DNA from: Faecalibacterium prausnitzii
GTDB lineage: Bacteria; Bacillota; Clostridia; Oscillospirales; Ruminococcaceae
Assembly (NCBI RefSeq): GCF_003287405.1
Contig: NZ_PRLD01000003.1
Span: forward strand, 221,224-285,223
Length of the DNA: 64,000 nt
Direction: 5' to 3'
Under the pieces are notes generated by a model that did not search any database, had not been told where the DNA came from, and saw nothing but the letters and a program-made list of their open reading frames with translations. A program made the translations under genes and the position numbers. Shown here one piece after another: positions 16,769 to 26,826 of the stretch (within the stretch, counting starts at the first letter, position 1; each line of letters opens with the position of its first letter).

Positions 16769-17452
16769 ATGAATAAATTGACGCAGGCTCTGATGGAAGA
16801 GCTTACCGTGGAGTATGTCAAGGTCGGCTCGCTGCAGATCCCGGAATCGGTGGTCATCAGCTGGGTGATCATGTTGCTGCTGGTGGTGGGCTCCATCCTG
16901 CTTACCCGCAACCTGAAGGTGGATCACATCAGCAAGCGTCAGGCAGCACTGGAAGCGCTGTACTCCCTTGGCAAAAACTTCTTTGAAGGGTTGCTGGGCA
17001 AGGAGGGCAGCCGCTATGTGCCCTACCTGATGACCGTGGCGCTGTACATTGCCTGCTCCAACGTGATCGGTGTGTTCGGCGTAAAGCCCCCCACAAAGGA
17101 TCTGGACGTGACCGCTGCGCTGGCGCTGATGAGCATCGTGCTCATCGAGTATGCAGGCGTTCGCGCCCGGGGCGGCGCGGGCTTTCTCAAGAGCCTTGCA
17201 GCCCCTACCCCCATCATGACCCCTATGAACATCCTCGAGATCGCCATTCGCCCCACCAGTCTGTGTATGCGACTGTTCGGCAACGTGCTGGGCGCGTTCG
17301 TTATTATGGAACTGCTCAAGCTGGTGGTGCCGGTGTTCGTCCCGGCGGTGTTCAGCTTGTATTTTGACCTGTTCGATGGTCTGATCCAGACCTATGTTTT
17401 CGTGTTCCTGACCGCACTGTTCATGAAAGAGAGCATCGGCGGCGAGGAATAA
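16769..17452 (+). CDS. atpB: ATP synthase subunit a
   Basis: Membrane subunit a of the F0 part, 227 residues, five to six helices. The essential Arg that faces the c-ring Glu is present in SLCMRLFGNVLGAFVIM (about residue 170), and the C-terminal QTYVFVFLTALFMKE is typical. GGAAGGAGG eight bases upstream fixes ATG 16769. First gene of the operon a-c-b-(delta/alpha)-gamma-beta-epsilon; no atpI precedes it. It is shorter than the E. coli protein, as in many Clostridia. Confidence 0.96.
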   Translation: MNKLTQALMEELTVEYVKVGSLQIPESVVISWVIMLLLVVGSILLTRNLKVDHISKRQAALEALYSLGKNFFEGLLGKEGSRYVPYLMTVALYIACSNVIGVFGVKPPTKDLDVTAALALMSIVLIEYAGVRARGGAGFLKSLAAPTPIMTPMNILEIAIRPTSLCMRLFGNVLGAFVIMELLKLVVPVFVPAVFSLYFDLFDGLIQTYVFVFLTALFMKESIGGEE

Positions 17453-17493
17453 ACAACAAATTTTAAAACTGTAATTACAAAGGAGATAGAACT

Positions 17494-17721
17494 ATGAGTG
17501 GTTTGGTAGCTCTGGGCGCTGGCATTGCAGCGCTGACCGGCATTGGCGGCGGTATTGGCATTGGTATTGCAACGGGTAAGGCAACGGAGGCTATCTCCCG
17601 CCAGCCGGAAGCTTCCGGTAAGATCCAGACGAACCTGCTGCTGGGCGCTGCTCTGGCAGAAGGTACCGCAATTTTCGGCTTCGTCGTTGCACTGCTGATC
17701 ATCCTGTTCCTGGGCCAGTAA
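17494..17721 (+). CDS. atpE: ATP synthase subunit c
   Basis: 75-residue two-helix proteolipid of the rotor ring. The polar loop RQPE is at 36-39 and the ion-binding carboxylate is Glu56 in ALAEGTAIF. The first helix reads [13 protein letters not shown] with no Gln where sodium-type rings have one, and Glu56 is followed by Gly instead of Ser, with Phe instead of Tyr four residues later. That pattern points to proton, not sodium, coupling. This is an inference from known c-ring signatures. AAAGGAG precedes ATG 17494. Confidence 0.96.
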   Translation: MSGLVALGAGIAALTGIGGGIGIGIATGKATEAISRQPEASGKIQTNLLLGAALAEGTAIFGFVVALLIILFLGQ

Positions 17722-17736
17722 CGGAGGCGTGGACGA

Positions 17737-18228
17737 ATGCTGAAGTTGGATTTGAACCTGCTGTGGACCGTGGTGGATGTCCTGATCCTGTATGTGCTGC
17801 TGCGCAAGTTTTTGTTCAAGCCCATCCAGAACGTGCTGGATCAGCGCCAGAAGACGATCGAGGCAGACATTGCAGCGGCACAGACCTCCAAGACCGAGGC
17901 CGCCGCAGCACTTACGACTGCGCAGGACAAGCTGCGTAATGTGGACAACGAAGCCGCAGCCCGCCGCGAAGCCTACGAAAAGCAGGCCGAGGTGGAGAAG
18001 CAGCAGCTGCTGGCCGATGCGCAGAAGCAGGCCGACGAGATCGTGGCTGCCGGTAAGGCTGCTGTGGAGATCGAGCGCCAGAACAAGCTGCGGGAAGCAG
18101 ATGCACAGGCTACGGCACTGGCACGCTCCATGTGCGAAAAGCTTTTGAAACATAATTTGACCGCCCAGGATGATGATCAGCTGCTGGACGATCTGCTGCA
18201 GAAAGCAGGTGCAGGCAATGGCAACTGA
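17737..18228 (+). CDS. atpF: ATP synthase subunit b
   Basis: 163 residues: an N-terminal membrane helix (LNLLWTVVDVLILYVLLRKFLF), then a long Ala/Glu/Lys-rich coiled coil (about 30-145) that forms the peripheral stalk, and a short acidic tail. It has a normal length, so delta is not fused here (as it is in mycobacteria). Its last 11 bases overlap the next gene. ATG 17737 follows ACGGAGGCGTGGACGA. Confidence 0.95.
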   Translation: MLKLDLNLLWTVVDVLILYVLLRKFLFKPIQNVLDQRQKTIEADIAAAQTSKTEAAAALTTAQDKLRNVDNEAAARREAYEKQAEVEKQQLLADAQKQADEIVAAGKAAVEIERQNKLREADAQATALARSMCEKLLKHNLTAQDDDQLLDDLLQKAGAGNGN

Positions 18229-19972
18229 ATTCAGTCGTGAATTTTTTGCGGATAACCGCATCGTCAAGGCCAGCCTGCGCTGCGCCCATAAACTCCGCGA
18301 AAAAGATCTGGACCGCATCAAGTCGGAGATCAAAAAGCTGTATGACGCCACGGAAGTCATCCTGAACATCACCGTGGACGAGAGCCTGCTTTCCGGCTAT
18401 GTCCTGCAGGTGGGCGACCGCGTGTTCGACAATTCCGGCCGTCATCAGCTGGACAAAATGATGGAGGGCAAGCCCTCGCTGGCTACCCTCAAGACCCGCA
18501 TCGAGGACTACAAGCCCGCCGAGACCTCTGCAGAGGGCGGCGTGGTCATCTCCTCTGCCGATGGCATCGTGCACATTGACGGCATGAACCGCGCTGTGTA
18601 CGGCGAGATCGTCACCTTTGAAAACGGTGCCAAGGGCATGGTGGAAAGCGTGGAGCCCGAGCAGCTGGGCGTTATGCTGTTCGATGGTGCCGAGACTGTT
18701 GGTGTGGGCACCATGGTCACCCGCAGCGGCAAGCGCGCCGGTATCCCGGTGGGTGATGCTTTTCTGGGGCGTGTCATCAGCCCGCTGGGCGAGCCCATCG
18801 ACGGCAAAGGCCCCATCGAGGCCGAGGGCTACAACCCCATTGAGAAGCAGGCACCCAGTATTCTGGAGCGCCAGAGCGTGGACACCCCGCTGCACACCGG
18901 TATTCTGGCCATCGACTCTATGTTCCCCATCGGCCGCGGTCAGCGTGAGCTGATCATCGGCGACCGCCAGACCGGTAAGACTTCTATTGCCACTGATGCC
19001 ATCCTGAACCAGAAGGACAAGGATGTGCTGTGCATCTATGTTGCCATCGGTCAGAAGGCTTCCTCCATCGCCCGCGTGGCAGAGGATCTGAAAAAGCATG
19101 GCGCTATGAGCTATACCACCATCGTGGCAGCTACTGCGTCGGATTCTGCCCCGCTGCAGTACATTGCCCCCTATGCAGGCACTGCACTGGCCGAGTACTT
19201 CATGGCCAAGGGCAAGAGCGTGCTCATCGTTTACGATGACCTGTCCAAGCACGCGGTGGCCTACCGTGCCATCTCGCTGCTGCTGCGCCGCTCTCCGGGT
19301 CGTGAAGCTTACCCCGGCGATGTGTTCTATCTGCACTCCCGTCTGCTGGAGCGCTCCTGCCGTATGCGGGATGATCTGGGCGGCGGCTCTATCACCGCAC
19401 TGCCCATCGTAGAGACGCAGGCCGGCGATGTTTCGGCTTACATCCCCACCAACGTCATCTCCATCACCGATGGTCAGATCTTCCTGGAGAGCGCCCTGTT
19501 CAACGCCGGCAACCGCCCGGCTGTCAACGTGGGTCTGTCGGTTTCCCGTGTGGGTGGCGCTGCCCAGACCAAGGCTATGAAAAAGGCCAACGCAAACCTG
19601 CGTATCGAGCTGGCGCAGTATAAGGAGATGGAATCCTTTGCACAGTTCAGCTCCGATCTGGACGCTGAGACCCGCCGCCAGCTGGAGCACGGCAAGGCAC
19701 TGATGGAAATGCTCAAGCAGCCGCTGTGCCAGCCCAAGTCTGATGCCGAGCAGGTGGTCATTCTGGTGCTGGCCTCTCATGGCCTGCTGGACACTCTGCC
19801 CACCGCAGAGCAGCGGGAAAAGACCGCTGCCTTTGTGCGGCAGTTCCGTGCAGACGTCTCCGGCACCATGCAGAAGATCGATGCCGACGGCAAGCTGGAG
19901 CCCGACCGGGTGGACGCCATCCTGAACGCTTGGAAAGCTTATGCGGGAGGCAATGACCATGTCGTCCAGTAA
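18218..19972 (+). CDS. atpA: Fusion of ATP synthase delta C-terminal domain with subunit alpha
   Basis: 584 residues. From about residue 81 to the end (504 residues) this is a complete alpha subunit: P-loop GDRQTGKT at 248-255, SVSRVGGAAQTK, and the arginine-finger region. Residues 1-80 are not alpha. They align with the last ~70 residues of the delta/OSCP subunit: a helix (LDRIKSEIKKLY), then VDESLLSGYVLQVGDRVFDNS, matching the delta pattern VD-S-hydrophobic-GG-hydrophobic-R-GD-V-D-S. The delta N-terminal six-helix domain is absent, and no separate atpH lies between atpF and atpG. ATG 18218 overlaps the atpF stop. An internal ATG pair at 18458-18463 could in principle start a normal alpha, but has no ribosome site. 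In other bacteria delta is one copy and alpha three, so stoichiometry must differ unless the chain is processed. Confidence 0.93.
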   Translation: MATEFSREFFADNRIVKASLRCAHKLREKDLDRIKSEIKKLYDATEVILNITVDESLLSGYVLQVGDRVFDNSGRHQLDKMMEGKPSLATLKTRIEDYKPAETSAEGGVVISSADGIVHIDGMNRAVYGEIVTFENGAKGMVESVEPEQLGVMLFDGAETVGVGTMVTRSGKRAGIPVGDAFLGRVISPLGEPIDGKGPIEAEGYNPIEKQAPSILERQSVDTPLHTGILAIDSMFPIGRGQRELIIGDRQTGKTSIATDAILNQKDKDVLCIYVAIGQKASSIARVAEDLKKHGAMSYTTIVAATASDSAPLQYIAPYAGTALAEYFMAKGKSVLIVYDDLSKHAVAYRAISLLLRRSPGREAYPGDVFYLHSRLLERSCRMRDDLGGGSITALPIVETQAGDVSAYIPTNVISITDGQIFLESALFNAGNRPAVNVGLSVSRVGGAAQTKAMKKANANLRIELAQYKEMESFAQFSSDLDAETRRQLEHGKALMEMLKQPLCQPKSDAEQVVILVLASHGLLDTLPTAEQREKTAAFVRQFRADVSGTMQKIDADGKLEPDRVDAILNAWKAYAGGNDHVVQ

Positions 19973-20837
19973 GCTGCTGAAGGAGCGCATCGAGAGCATT
20001 CAGGATACCATGAAGATCACCAATGCCATGTACCTGATCTCTTCGTCCAAGCTGCGCAAGGCACGGCAGAACTACCAGAATGTGTCCCCTTACTTTAACC
20101 GTATGCGGGATACCATCTCCCGTGTTGTGCCGCATCTGCCGGAGGAGCCGGAGCACCCCTTCTTCCACGAGCGGAATCTGGAAAACCCCCGGCGGGCGTA
20201 TCTGGTGCTTACTGCCGATAAGGGCATGGCAGGTGCTTATAACCAGAACCTGCTCAAGTTTTTGCGGGAGCACGCAGACCCCAACGACCGCTTTTATGTC
20301 ATCGGTCAGGTGGGCTACCGCGCTCTGCGCCACCGGGACCCCCGCCTTGTGGAGGAGTTCCGTTACAGCGCTACCGCACCTACCCTGCAGCGTGCCCGCG
20401 ACATCACGGTGGACGCCATTGATGACTTCAAGTCCGGCAAGCTGGACGAGATCTACATCGTTTACACCAAGATCCAGAACGCCCTTACCAGCGAGCCTGT
20501 CATGGAGCGTCTGCTGCCGCTGGATCGGCGGTTTTTGCAGCCTGCTCCCAAGGGTCTGGGCGACCCCAAGGGCGAGGTGGAACTGGTGCCGGACGCATGG
20601 ACGGTGTTCGAGCAGATCGCACCCATCTATATGCACGGCATGATCTTTGGTGCCATGACCGAGAGCTTCTGCGCCGAGCAGAGCGCCCGCATGACCGCCA
20701 TGGATTCTGCTACCAAGAGCGCCAATGACATGATCCGGGATCTGCAGCTGGAATACAACCGCACCCGTCAGGGCTCCATTACACAGGAGATCACCGAGAT
20801 CATCGGCGGCGCGGCTGCCGTGCAGGATCGGACATAA
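19959..20837 (+). CDS. atpG: ATP synthase subunit gamma
   Basis: 292 residues, the central rotor stalk. The N-terminal helix SSSKLLKERIESIQDTMKITNAM and the C-terminal helix ending in RQGSITQEITEIIGGAAAV are diagnostic. GGGAGG (19945-19950) fits ATG 19959 (eight bases) better than ATG 19953 (two bases). It overlaps the end of the alpha gene by 14 bases, so translation is coupled. Confidence 0.95.
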   Translation: MSSSKLLKERIESIQDTMKITNAMYLISSSKLRKARQNYQNVSPYFNRMRDTISRVVPHLPEEPEHPFFHERNLENPRRAYLVLTADKGMAGAYNQNLLKFLREHADPNDRFYVIGQVGYRALRHRDPRLVEEFRYSATAPTLQRARDITVDAIDDFKSGKLDEIYIVYTKIQNALTSEPVMERLLPLDRRFLQPAPKGLGDPKGEVELVPDAWTVFEQIAPIYMHGMIFGAMTESFCAEQSARMTAMDSATKSANDMIRDLQLEYNRTRQGSITQEITEIIGGAAAVQDRT

Positions 20838-20903
20838 TAAAGGAACTTTCTCTGGCATCGCGCAGCGATGGCTAAGAGGGTTCGTTGGATAAACAAGATT
20901 TGA

Positions 20904-22330
<1,427 letters not shown>

Positions 22331-22331
<1 letters not shown>

Positions 22332-22738
22332 TGAACAAGTTCATGCTGAGCATCACAGCGTCCAGCGGCGAGTTCTATCAGGGGGACTGCGAGGATCTGA
22401 CCCTGCCCATCAGCGATGGCATCTACGGCGTACAGGCCGGGCATAACCCGGTGCTGGTGGCGCTGCACATGGGCATCCTCCACTTTGTGGTGGACGGCAA
22501 AGCCCGGGATGTGCTGGTGGGTGACGGCATTGCCGAGGTGACCCCCGCCTATGTGATGGTGCTGGTGGACAGCGCCGAGAACCCGGAGGACATCGACAAG
22601 AATCGTGCCGAAGCCGCCCGCATCCGCGCCGAGGAACGCTTGCAGCATAAGCAGAGTATGCACGAGTATTACCAGAGCAAGATCGCACTGGATCGTGCCA
22701 TGCAGCGTTTGCAGACCGCTGCAAAGTATAAGCGCTAA
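22331..22738 (+). CDS. atpC: ATP synthase subunit epsilon
   Basis: 135 residues: N-terminal beta-sandwich (typical GIYGVQAGHNPVLVALHMGIL) and C-terminal helical hairpin that can inhibit hydrolysis. The start codon shares a base with the beta stop (TGATG), so translation is coupled. Last gene of the operon; a terminator follows. Confidence 0.94.
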
Positions 22739-22770
22739 GGCAGTATCCCTTTTACCTTATAGGATAGGAA

Positions 22771-22824
22771 AAAATCCCCCGTTTGCCCGTGGCAGCAGTG
22801 CCCGGGCAGGCGGGGATTTTTTTG
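22771..22824 (+). terminator. Terminator of the ATP synthase operon
   Basis: AAAATCCCCCG (22771-22781) pairs with CGGGGATTTT (22811-22820), with an inner GCCCG/CGGGC arm, followed by a T run. Confidence 0.88.
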
Positions 22825-22834
22825 TTGGAAGCAC

Positions 22835-22863
22835 TTGACAGCTTCTTTTTAAAGTGATATGAT
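22835..22863 (+). promoter_or_regulatory. Promoter of the SPFH gene
   Basis: Perfect TTGACA (22835-22840), 17 bases, TATGAT (22858-22863). Confidence 0.9.
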
Positions 22864-22912
22864 TTTGATATCAGAAAGAAATGCTTCCGACCCTGATAAG
22901 GAGGGACTTGTT

Positions 22913-23950
22913 ATGGAAGAGAAAATTTTGAATACCCGCAAAAACGGTATGGCCATGCTGCTGCTCACCTTGCTGGGCTATGTGGCATCCATCGCCCTGT
23001 TCATTTACAGCATCACCCTGCTGAATGCAGACCGGATGCTTCTGGGCGTGCCGCTGCTGATTTTGTCCATTGCGTATTGGATTGCGGGCATTTTCCTGTT
23101 CTGTGGCCTTAAAGTGTTAAAGCCGCAGGAGGCGCTGGTACTCACCCTGTTTGGTGATTACATCGGCACCCTGAAGGGACAGGGCTTTTACTGGGTAAAC
23201 CCCTTCTGTACCGCCGTCAACCCCGCCGCCGGTACCCGCCTGAGCCAGAGCGGAGACGTGAACAGCAAGGAAAACAGCGTGGCTGCGCTGTTTGGCAATA
23301 ACGGCCAGAATGCTCAGATGAGCATCGAGTCCATGAGCAAGAAGATCTCGCTCAAGATGATGACCCTGAACAACTCCCGCCAGAAGATCAACGATTGTCT
23401 GGGCAACCCGGTGGAGATCGGCATTGCGGTCATCTGGCGCGTGACCGATACCGCCAAGGCTGTGTTCAATGTGGATAACTACAAGGAATATCTCTCCCTG
23501 CAATGCGACAGCGCCCTGCGCAACGTGGTGCGGGTGTACCCCTATGATGTTTCTCCCAACGTGGACACCACCGGCGACGGCGTAGCCGACGAGGGCAGTC
23601 TGCGCGGCTCCTCTGAGGTGGTGGCTGCCCGCATCCGGGACGAGATCCAGAAGAATGTGGCCGAGGCAGGCATCGAGGTAGTGGAGGCCCGCATTACCTA
23701 TCTGGCCTATGCGCCGGAAATCGCAGCGGTCATGCTGCAGCGCCAGCAGGCCAGTGCCATCATTGACGCCCGCAAGATGATCGTGGACGGCGCTGTGGGC
23801 ATGGTGGAAATGGCGCTGGATCGTCTGAACGAGAACAAGGTAGTGGAGCTGGACGATGAACGCAAGGCGGCAATGGTGTCCAATCTGCTGGTGGTGCTGT
23901 GCGGCAACCGGGATGCCCAGCCCATCGTGAACAGCGGCAGCCTGTACTGA
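22913..23950 (+). CDS. SPFH (stomatin/prohibitin/flotillin) domain protein
   Basis: 345 residues. Two hydrophobic helices at the N-terminus (about 13-36 and 44-66) anchor an SPFH/band-7 domain: [30 protein letters not shown] is split here as the domain start, followed by [13 protein letters not shown] and the helical [17 protein letters not shown]. Such proteins form membrane-bound oligomers that act as scaffolds or recruit proteases. ATG 22913 follows AAGGAGGGACTTGTT. The next gene starts inside its stop, which is the usual arrangement for this protein type in Firmicutes. Confidence 0.9.
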   Translation: MEEKILNTRKNGMAMLLLTLLGYVASIALFIYSITLLNADRMLLGVPLLILSIAYWIAGIFLFCGLKVLKPQEALVLTLFGDYIGTLKGQGFYWVNPFCTAVNPAAGTRLSQSGDVNSKENSVAALFGNNGQNAQMSIESMSKKISLKMMTLNNSRQKINDCLGNPVEIGIAVIWRVTDTAKAVFNVDNYKEYLSLQCDSALRNVVRVYPYDVSPNVDTTGDGVADEGSLRGSSEVVAARIRDEIQKNVAEAGIEVVEARITYLAYAPEIAAVMLQRQQASAIIDARKMIVDGAVGMVEMALDRLNENKVVELDDERKAAMVSNLLVVLCGNRDAQPIVNSGSLY

Positions 23951-24150
23951 TGGCCGAGCCGAAAAAACAGGTGCCCCTGCGCCTGAACGCCAAACTCTAC
24001 GATGCCCTTGCCGCTTGGGCAGAGGATGACTTCCGCTCGGTGAACGGACAGATCGAATATCTGCTTACCGAGTGTGTGCGTCAGCGCAAAAAGAACGGGA
24101 AATATATCTCAGACCAGTTGGACGTCCCGCCGGAACTGGATCTCCATTGA
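23950..24150 (+). CDS. Arc-like ribbon-helix-helix protein
   Basis: 66 residues. The strand [16 protein letters not shown] and helices up to [13 protein letters not shown] fit an Arc/MetJ ribbon-helix-helix dimer. It is translationally coupled to the SPFH gene by TGATG. It may be a DNA-binding autoregulator, or a small adaptor for the SPFH assembly; the sequence does not decide. Terminator follows. Confidence 0.8.
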   Translation: MAEPKKQVPLRLNAKLYDALAAWAEDDFRSVNGQIEYLLTECVRQRKKNGKYISDQLDVPPELDLH

Positions 24151-24182
24151 AGCACCCGTGACAAACGCAAATTATTAAAACA

Positions 24183-24216
24183 GGCTGCTGCACAAGACCG
24201 GTGCAGCGGCCTTTTG
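24183..24216 (+). terminator. Terminator after the SPFH operon
   Basis: GGCTGCTGCAC (24183-24193) pairs with GTGCAGCGGCC (24201-24211) with one G-U, then TTTTGTTTG. Between here and 24381 nothing gene-like is seen. Confidence 0.8.
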
Positions 24217-24381
24217 TTTGTTATGAGAAAGCTGCGCTTTCCAAGGAGCAGAGAGGACAAACGAAGAGAGAATTGATATACCAATTTGTTGCATAATGCT
24301 CCGGTATTTCGTCGAAAAAGCAATCGATGAACTGGAATTTTGGCGAAAACGCTTCTTTTTTGGATTTTTCCAGAAAATAAC

Positions 24382-24410
24382 TTGCCTAAAAGTTTGCGGC
24401 GTGCTAAACT
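24382..24410 (+). promoter_or_regulatory. Promoter of the receiver-like regulator
   Basis: TTGCCT (24382-24387), 17 bases, TAAACT (24405-24410). Confidence 0.65.
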
Positions 24411-24454
24411 AACAGCGGGGAAATGCTTTACGTAAGCAGACAGGGGGTGAAGCT

Positions 24455-25300
24455 ATGAAAATACTGGTCGTGGATGACGGTCAGCTTGCGATCAATTCGC
24501 TGATCCGCATCCTGTGCCGGGTCGCGCCGGACTGTGACTATATCAGTGCCATGACGACCGACGATGCTTTGACGTGGATGCGGCAGGGACCGATGGATGC
24601 AGCCTTTCTGAACTTGGAAATGCCGGGGATGAACGGCCTTGCCCTTGCCCGTATGATCCAGAAGCTGCAACCCCGCTGCAACCTCATCGTGGTCACCGAG
24701 CACCCGGAGTATGCGCTGGAAGCATTGCAGATCTTTGTCAGCGGCTTTCTGCTCAAGCCCGCCAACGAGTCCGATGTGCGCAATGTGCTGGAAAATCTGC
24801 GCTACCCGCCGGAAACGGCGCCTGTGGGCATCAAGATCCAGTGCTTCGGCAACTTCGAGATCTTTGTGGGCGGACGTCCGCTCTCCTTCAAGCGCAGCAA
24901 GAGCAAGGAGCTGCTGGCTTACCTTGTGGACCGCAACGGTGCCACCTGCACCAACGGCGAGATGCTGGCTGTCCTGTGGGAGGATAAGCCCGATACCGCT
25001 TCGCTGCACAGCCACCTGCGCAATTTGATCTTCGACCTCAGCCATACGCTGGAGGATGCAGGGGTCAACGGGCTGCTGGTACGCGGCCGCAGCACATTGG
25101 CGCTGGATACCAGCAAGGTGGACTGCGATTATTATAATTTCCTGCGGGGAGACCGCTCGGCGTTCAATTCCTACCGGGGCGAGTATATGACCCAGTATTC
25201 TTGGGCAGAGGTCACCCGTTCGGCGCTGCGCCAGCAGGCCGCAGCTACGCCCAAAAGCGGGTCTATCCCAAGCTATTACGTCCCGCCCACGGGCTTTTAA
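24455..25300 (+). CDS. Atypical response regulator (receiver without phospho-Asp) with winged-helix domain
   Basis: 281 residues. Residues 1-115 fold as a receiver: acidic pair D7/D8, T81 and K101 are in place, but the phosphorylated Asp is Asn53 (FLNLEMPG). Residues about 125-235 are a winged-helix/SARP-like DNA-binding domain (CFGNFEIFVGGRPLSFKRSKS, then SLHSHLRNLIFDLSHTLE). A pseudo-receiver usually works without a kinase, through dimer state or ligand. No histidine kinase is adjacent, in agreement. Start ATG 24455 follows ACAGGGGGTGAAGCT. The ~30-residue C-terminal tail is low complexity. Confidence 0.85.
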   Translation: MKILVVDDGQLAINSLIRILCRVAPDCDYISAMTTDDALTWMRQGPMDAAFLNLEMPGMNGLALARMIQKLQPRCNLIVVTEHPEYALEALQIFVSGFLLKPANESDVRNVLENLRYPPETAPVGIKIQCFGNFEIFVGGRPLSFKRSKSKELLAYLVDRNGATCTNGEMLAVLWEDKPDTASLHSHLRNLIFDLSHTLEDAGVNGLLVRGRSTLALDTSKVDCDYYNFLRGDRSAFNSYRGEYMTQYSWAEVTRSALRQQAAATPKSGSIPSYYVPPTGF

Positions 25301-25316
25301 AACTGCATAAAACACC

Positions 25317-25352
25317 AAAGGCTGCTGTGCATTGTTGCGCAGCAGCCTTTTT
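25317..25352 (+). terminator. Terminator of the receiver-like regulator
   Basis: AAAGGCTGCTGTGC pairs with GCGCAGCAGCCTTT around ATTGTT, followed by a T run. Confidence 0.92.
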
Positions 25353-25403
25353 TGACTGACTTTATAACTTGCAGGCCGGGAAAATATGCGTCTCTTTCTG
25401 TGA

Positions 25404-25443
25404 AAATGGGATAACGGAACGCCCGCAGGCGTTCCGTCATCCC
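25404..25443 (-). terminator. Terminator of the methyltransferase gene
   Basis: Minus-strand hairpin GGGATGACGGAACGCC / GGCGTTCCGTTATCCC, then ATTTTC; one internal mismatch. Confidence 0.7.
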
Positions 25444-25455
25444 GAAATAAATTTT

Positions 25456-25926
25456 TCAAAACCTTTCCAGTTCCAGCAGATATTCCTTGATATCCAGCCC
25501 CTCGGCGTAGCCGGTCAGGCTGCCATCTGCGCCAATGACCCGGTGGCAGGGCACCACGATGCACAGCGGGTTGCGGTGGCAGGCGCTGCCTACGGCGCGG
25601 CTTGCCTTGGGGTTGCCCAGCGCCGCCGCCAGCTGTCCGTAGGTGCGTACCTCCCCGTAGGGAATTTTGCGCAGCTGCGCCCATACCGCCTGCTGAAAGG
25701 CCGTGCCTTTTGCCGCCAGCGGCAGGTCGAACTCCCGGCGCACCCCGGCAAAATATTCGTTCAGCTGCTCCTCGGCCTCCTGTAACAGGGGCGTTTCCAC
25801 CACCCTGCGGGGCAGCGGTTCCAGCTCCGGCGCACCGTCCGGGCAGAAATGTACCCCGCACAGCGCGTCGTTCTCCTCCTCCAAGCAGATGGCTCCAAGG
25901 ATGCTGTTGATGTACCAGACGTTCAA
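25456..25926 (-). CDS. ogt: Methylated-DNA-protein-cysteine methyltransferase
   Basis: 156 residues. Suicide repair protein that moves alkyl groups from O6-methylguanine to its own Cys. The active site PCHR lies in CIVVPCHRVIGADGSLTGYA, and the DNA-binding helix is around PYGEVRTYGQLAAALGNPKASRAVG. The start is taken as TTG 25926, six bases after GGAAGAGG. The frame is open to a TTG at 25950, but that would place the ribosome site inside the coding region. It is divergent from the sirtuin gene. Confidence 0.92.
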   Translation of the reverse strand: MNVWYINSILGAICLEEENDALCGVHFCPDGAPELEPLPRRVVETPLLQEAEEQLNEYFAGVRREFDLPLAAKGTAFQQAVWAQLRKIPYGEVRTYGQLAAALGNPKASRAVGSACHRNPLCIVVPCHRVIGADGSLTGYAEGLDIKEYLLELERF

Positions 25927-26013
25927 AACCGGCCTCTTCCTTTCCTGCAAGAATGTGCTATACTGGTACTATCTTAACACAAAAGCTTCCGTGAGGAAAG
26001 GGGCGTTTCAACT

Positions 26014-26736
26014 ATGGTCAAGGCACTGGAAGACATCATTGCAAAAAGCAGCAGCATTGTCTTTTTCGGCGGCGCGGGTGTTTCTACAGAAAGTGGCATC
26101 CCGGATTTCCGCAGCGTGGACGGGCTGTACCACCAGAAATACGACTACCCGCCCGAAACCATCCTCAGCCATACCTTCTGGGAGGAAAACCCGGAGGAGT
26201 TCTACCGTTTTTACCGCGATAAGCTGATTGTAAAGGGTGCAAAGCCCAATGCCGCCCATCTGCGGCTGGCAAAGCTGGAGCAGCAGGGCAAGCTGCGGGC
26301 GGTGGTCACCCAGAACATTGACGGTCTGCATCAGGCGGCGGGCAGCAAAACCGTGTACGAACTGCACGGCAGCACCCTGCGCAACTACTGCACCCGCTGC
26401 GGCAAGTTCTACGATGTGGATTTTATCGCAAACAGCACCGGCGTGCCCCGCTGCACCGAGTGCGGCGGTATCGTAAAGCCGGACGTGGTGCTCTACGAGG
26501 AGGGCTTGGACGAGGAGGTGCTGTCCGGCGCGGTGGATGCCATCCGCCATGCCGATACCCTTATCATCGGCGGTACCAGTCTGGTGGTGTATCCCGCCGC
26601 CGGGCTCATCCGGTACTTCCGGGGCGATAACCTGGTGGTCATCAATATGCAGCCCACCGGGGCTGATGCATCCGCCGACTTGTGCATTGCAAAGCCCATC
26701 GGGCAGGTGCTGAGCGAGGACATCTCGCTGGACTGA
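26014..26736 (+). CDS. cobB: NAD-dependent protein deacylase (sirtuin)
   Basis: 240 residues. NAD-binding GAGVSTESGIPDFRS at 20-34, NID at 101-103, catalytic His118 in YELHGS, and a four-Cys zinc site (126, 129, 147, 150). Removes acyl groups from protein lysines using NAD. Shorter than CobB of enterics and without an N-terminal extension, typical for Firmicutes. ATG 26014 follows GAAAGGGGCG. Nearest neighbours are unrelated in function. Confidence 0.93.
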   Translation: MVKALEDIIAKSSSIVFFGGAGVSTESGIPDFRSVDGLYHQKYDYPPETILSHTFWEENPEEFYRFYRDKLIVKGAKPNAAHLRLAKLEQQGKLRAVVTQNIDGLHQAAGSKTVYELHGSTLRNYCTRCGKFYDVDFIANSTGVPRCTECGGIVKPDVVLYEEGLDEEVLSGAVDAIRHADTLIIGGTSLVVYPAAGLIRYFRGDNLVVINMQPTGADASADLCIAKPIGQVLSEDISLD

Positions 26737-26826
26737 TTTTTGCGCTTCAGGCGCGCTGTTTCGCGCCGGTTCGCACGCAGTTTTCCGTATGCTGTTTGAC
26801 AGAACAACAGAACGGAGGAACTGCAA

